Shown here: positions 56,501 through 61,800 of the stretch, piece after piece
How positions within the stretch are numbered: the first letter of the stretch is position 1
Layout of the letters: the number at the start of each line of letters is the position of its first letter
NCBI RefSeq assembly: GCF_037975245.1
Contig: NC_092576.1
Span: 6,492,001-6,556,000 of the forward strand
Length of the DNA: 64,000 nucleotides
Direction: 5' to 3'
From: Apostichopus japonicus
Lineage: Eukaryota > Echinodermata > Holothuroidea > Aspidochirotida > Stichopodidae
Translations under genes and position numbers: made by a program
The notes under the pieces: generated by a model
Databases searched by the model: none
Told to the model about the DNA's origin: nothing
Seen by the model: only the letters and a program-made list of their open reading frames with translations

Positions 56501-58797
56501 TCCCATTTTAGTTGATATTGCTTTTGGGGGGTTACATTGTGTGGTGTAAGAGTGTTTGAACTGTTCATTTCCTTGCTTCATGGGTGAAATAATTCTTTAA
56601 CCCTAGTTTAGTTGCTCTTTCATTTAGGGAGGGTTAAGGGTAAAGCATCGCATAGTATAAATGTATTTTTTATACAGTATCTTTTTAAATCATGGCTTCT
56701 ATTCCACACAGGGAAGCTTTTCCTGTGGAACTTGTCCTGAGGGTTACCTAGGAAACGGTGTGACTGGCTGTATCGCCAGCGATTACTGCGACCTAGGAAC
56801 CAACAGCTGCCACGAGAATGCGACCTGCATTTACACGGGTGCTGGAACCTACACGTGTCAGGTATTAAACTTACATCTACTGGAGAGAAATCGATTATAA
56901 TTTCAATTTCCTCACCCTACCCCTGTGTCACAACTCCACCTCCTTTACCTCATTATGTCATTAACTGTTTCCTTTCTGTACAGTGTAACCATTACTTTGC
57001 CGGGGACGGTCAGTTCTGCGAAGAGGATCCTGATCTGGACGGTGTTCCGACGATCAGCGTGTCTTGCCTGCTTCTGGCATGCTCGGCAGACAATTGCTAC
57101 GAGGTGCCCAACAGCGGCCAGGAGGATAACGACAGCGACCAGCTGGGTGACGTCTGTGACCTGGATGATGATAATGATGGCATATATGACACAGTTGTAA
57201 GTTAGTAGACATGAAGTAGACAAGTTAGTAGACAGCTACATGATAACGATGGCATATATGACACAGTTGTAAGTTAGTAGACATGCAATAGACAAGTTAG
57301 TAGACAGCAACATGATAAAGATGGCATATATGACACAGTTGTAAGTCAGTAGACATGAAGTAGACAAGTTAGTAGACAGCTACAACGATGGCATATATGA
57401 CACAGTTGTAAGTTAGTAGACATGCAGTAGACAAGTTGGTAGATATCAACATGATAAATATGGCATATATGACACAGTTGTAAGTTAGTAGACATGCAGT
57501 AGACAAGTTAGTAGACAGCAACACGATAACGATGGCATATATGACACAGTTGTAAGTTAGTAGACTTGCAGGAGACAAGTTAGTACACAGCAACATGATA
57601 ATGATGGCATATATGTGACAGTTGTAAGTTAGTAGGCATGAAGTAGACAAGTTAGTAGACAGCAACATGATAACGATGGCATATATGACACAGTTGTAAG
57701 TTGGTAGACATGCAGGAGACAAGTTAGTAGACAGCAACACGATAACGATGGCATATATGACACAGTTGTAAGTCAGTAGACATGCAGTAGACAAGTTAGT
57801 AGACAGCAACATGATAACGATGGCATATATGACACAGTTGTAAGTTAGTAGATATGAAGAAGACAAGTTAGTAGACAGCAACATGATAACGATGGCATAT
57901 ATGACACAGTTGTAAGTTAGTAGACATGCAGGAGACAAGTTAGTAGACAGCAACGTGATAAAGATGGCATATATGTCACAGTTGCAAGTTAGTAGACATG
58001 CAGGAGACAAGTTAGTAGACAGCAACGTGATAAAGATGGCATATATGTCACAGTTGCAAGTTAGTAGACATGCAGGAGACAAGTTAGTAGACAGCAACAT
58101 GATAACGATGGCATATATGACACAGTTGTAAGTCAGTAGACATGCAGTAGACAAGTTAGTAGACAGCAACATGATAACGATGGCATATATGACACAGTTG
58201 TAAGTTAGTAGATATGAAGAAGACAAGTTAGTAGACAGCAACATGATAACGATGGCATATATGACACAGTTGTAAGTTAGTAGACATGCAGGAGACAAGT
58301 TAGTAGACAGCAACGTGATAAAGATGGCATATATGTCACAGTTGCAAGTTAGTAGACATGCAGGAGACAAGTTAGTAGACAGCAACATGATAACGATGGC
58401 ATATATGACACAGTTGTAAGTTAGTAGACATGCAGGAGACAAGTTAGTAGACAGCAACGTGATAAAGATGGCATATATGACACAGTTGCAAGTTAGTAGA
58501 CATGCAGGAGACAAGTTAGTAGACAGCAACATGATAACGATGGCATATATGACACAGTTGTAAGTTAGTAGACATGAAAATGAAGAGATAGCAAATTTTT
58601 GTGAAACTGCTTTATCTACTGCAAAAGCCCTTACAGTGTGGAAGTATATTTTGGAATAAATATATGACATGCAATTAGTGTCCATAGCTTAGTGGTTAGG
58701 GTGTCCGCATATAAAGCGGGAGGCCCGGGTTCGAATCCAGGTGGAGGCTGGAAGTATTTTCACTATTCTGGATTTTCCAACTCACTACGATTTCAAG

Positions 58798-58838
<41 letters not shown>

Positions 58839-61800
58839 ATATATATACATATATATATGTATATATATAAATTTGACATCAGCAGTAATTATTGTGTTTT
58901 TAGTTAACAGTTGGAAGTCTGACCCCGTGACCTCGAAGAATGATCAACGATCACGCATATCATTAAATTTGAATTTGCCCGCATTTAACGTAAAGTCGGT
59001 CCTACATTTCACTCACAGAATTTACAGACATTGATAGTTTACAACTTACCGGAACCTCACAGAATGGATTAAAAGTAATTCCAATGTATGGTAGGGCAAA
59101 GATACCCGAGAAAAAATCAACGAAAACCTATGAAACAACGATTGCAATCCAACTTCGTCCTCACACATGTATTCCTAACTGACACAAAATAGGTCAAAAC
59201 GAACCAACGAAAGAGAGTTACAGCAAAAAAGTTCTCCCATTTGTGGATCTTGTACTCTCCTACATGATGCTGTAAAGTTTCGGTGAAATGGTTGTCTAAG
59301 ACGGCCAGTCACAAAACGATTACCTCGACTCGGCGATTTTGTTGCTGTCGCCGCCATTTTGAAATTAGGTAGACTTTCGCCAAGCCGTTTTCATGCTATG
59401 GGCTACTACCTACAAGACTTCACTCAAATCGTTTTCAATGTAGTGGAACCCATTCCTTTAGTGTACGGTCTATTAGGAATGTTAGGTTTTGTGGCGTGAA
59501 ATTAAGTAATTTAAGTTGTGCTAAGGTTTGGAAGAAATTTTGTCCCAAATTCTAATATATGATTAGGTAAAATGTGAAATTACTGAGAGCTGCGTATGGG
59601 AGGGGTAAGAGAGACAAAATTGGGGAGGGGGCAAGGGAGATGGTGTTTACTTTCTAGCTAAATTAATGGCGGTAACTATTAAGGTAACACAAATTTTCCC
59701 GAGTCTGTTGTCAAAACTGAAGGGGTCATACCACATGTCGAATATACAAAGGTAACATGGCCTAGGCCAAACCTTATTTCTAGTTGCTTTCTAAGGAACT
59801 TCCAACAATTCCGAATGATTTATACCTACAATACCAAATGATTTATACTTACCCACTTACCATAATTCCACAGTAGCCCTTACTCAGTGAGATTCTGCAA
59901 AGCTGGGTACTCATCTGTTGCTTATATTCATCAATAAATATCAGTTAACAGCTTTCCAGTCAATACCAATCCTTGTTTGGTTCATGTATCACACTACATA
60001 ACCACTTGCCAATATTGAAGTTAAGTACTGTGGCTTGGGTAGGGGTGTGTTGTTTAGGGGAGGGGTGTGGTGTTTTTAGGGGTTTTGGGGAGGAAATGTG
60101 GTGCTTAGCGGATTTGGGGAAGGGTTTGGAGTTTCCCAGCTTTGGGATGGGTGTGGTGTTCACCAGCTTTGGGAAGAGTTAGGGTATTTTGGAGGGATGA
60201 GGTGGTTTTGCCACATATGGGGACTTTAATTAAAAGCGGACTTTCAGTACACAGGACGCGTTTGGATACATTACGTTCTATGGATACTCTGACCAAATAT
60301 TTTGAGTAGGGCTGTTTTCTTTTTCTTTTGCACATGCATAGTAGAACATTAGTCAACAGTGGAAATAGAGTTGCCTGGTCTTTTATTGATTTTATAACTG
60401 TAACAATAAGGCACTTTAAGCAACAGAAAAAAGAAAATGAAAAACATTTGGTGTGACACTCTCCATGAAAGAACATGTTTTAATGTCCTGTGAAAATATG
60501 GGCATGAAATATAAATTACTTTGATCACTTCAAAGTGAAATACTTTGTTCAAATGGAAGGAATAGCTTAACAAAATTTGAATACTTCTTGAAATGAAACT
60601 CACTTCATACTGTGAAGACTTCATACAATAATATTGTCTGAAAAAAAATCACACACAATGTCAAGTGCATTATGACTGGAAGGGGTATTTCAAGGTGGCA
60701 TAGTGAAGGCATGACATAACAAAAACAGTTCAGGTGGCAGGATGGATAGTTTTGTAACTTTGAAATGGTGAGATATACCTGTGACATATAGCATAAGATT
60801 AAAATTAAAAGACAAATATATAAAAGTAAAAGGTAAGAGTAGAAAGTAAATAAATAAGTCCAAACTTGACATATAACTTTAACAACCTGGTCTTCTTCAG
60901 AAATAGGAGCACCAATAGCATCCCAACGATTCATACTTCCTTTCATATAATTCAAATTATTTCCAACTGACTTGCCCTCTGCCATTTCAGTTCTGAGGTA
61001 CTTTTTCTTGAGCTAAATTTTGTTGGTTAGAGAATCCTTTTCGAACAGAGTACGCAAGGCATCCTAAGCATCACTTGGTTTGTCACTTGTTGTAATTAAT
61101 TCCAGCTGACTAGATGCTATTGCAAGCACAATGATGAAAAATGCCAGTTGTGTCTTTTTCAAGTTTGCACTCTTCTACTTCTCACATACAGTAACCCCCA
61201 ACTTTCCTGAGCCATCCTCATAGCCCACAGGCCTTTTGCAAGAAACAAATGTCTCATCTGGAAATTCCATGTCAGCCAGTTCGAGCCATCCATTTTGTTA
61301 ATTTTCCACGTCATATCTTCTGTTGTTCCAGCCACATTGGTCAGTTGTCACGACTAAATTAACCAAGTTAAGTACCGACATTTCCCAAGAAATGGTTCCA
61401 AAATCAGCACATAAATTCCAAACAACAATCTATTCTACACAGTTAACTTCCAGTGTATGTGTCTGGGCCAATACCCTGTTCGAGTTAGCTAGAGAATAGG
61501 CATGAGACTGCTGAGTATATTACAGCCTGTTGCTGCACACAACTTGTTCTTTCTATAAGAGTATAACAGAAACTGAGGAAAAATGTAAATTACATATATA
61601 TAGAAAACAAAATTGCTTAAAGGTAGCACACTAATAATACAACCTGATTAAACAAACAATAGTTTGGAGCAGAGTTGTAACAACAGGCACTTAACTGATC
61701 CACAGGCTGCATTCCTTCTTACTACGGGTACATATAACAGAGCTAGTAACTTAAAGATATATAGTATTAAATAGAATGTGAGACTACATTTATTAACAGA

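Noticed and set aside
56984-57200. Alternative frames over exon 56 (91-92 codons)
   Set aside because: Shadows of the TSP3-coding frame, which has clear calcium-binding motifs and matching phases.
57176-58565. CRISPR-like regular repeats
   Set aside because: Units are contiguous and spacers are not distinct; this is a eukaryotic tandem repeat derived from an exon end.
57369-58685. 438-codon minus-strand open frame
   Set aside because: It comes from the 72-bp satellite, whose unit is a multiple of three without stops in that frame; the protein is just the repeated unit.
58678-58748. Working tRNA-Tyr gene
   Set aside because: Mismatches in two stems, weak D stem, an unusual anticodon for Tyr, and no intron; a pseudogene or SINE head is more likely.
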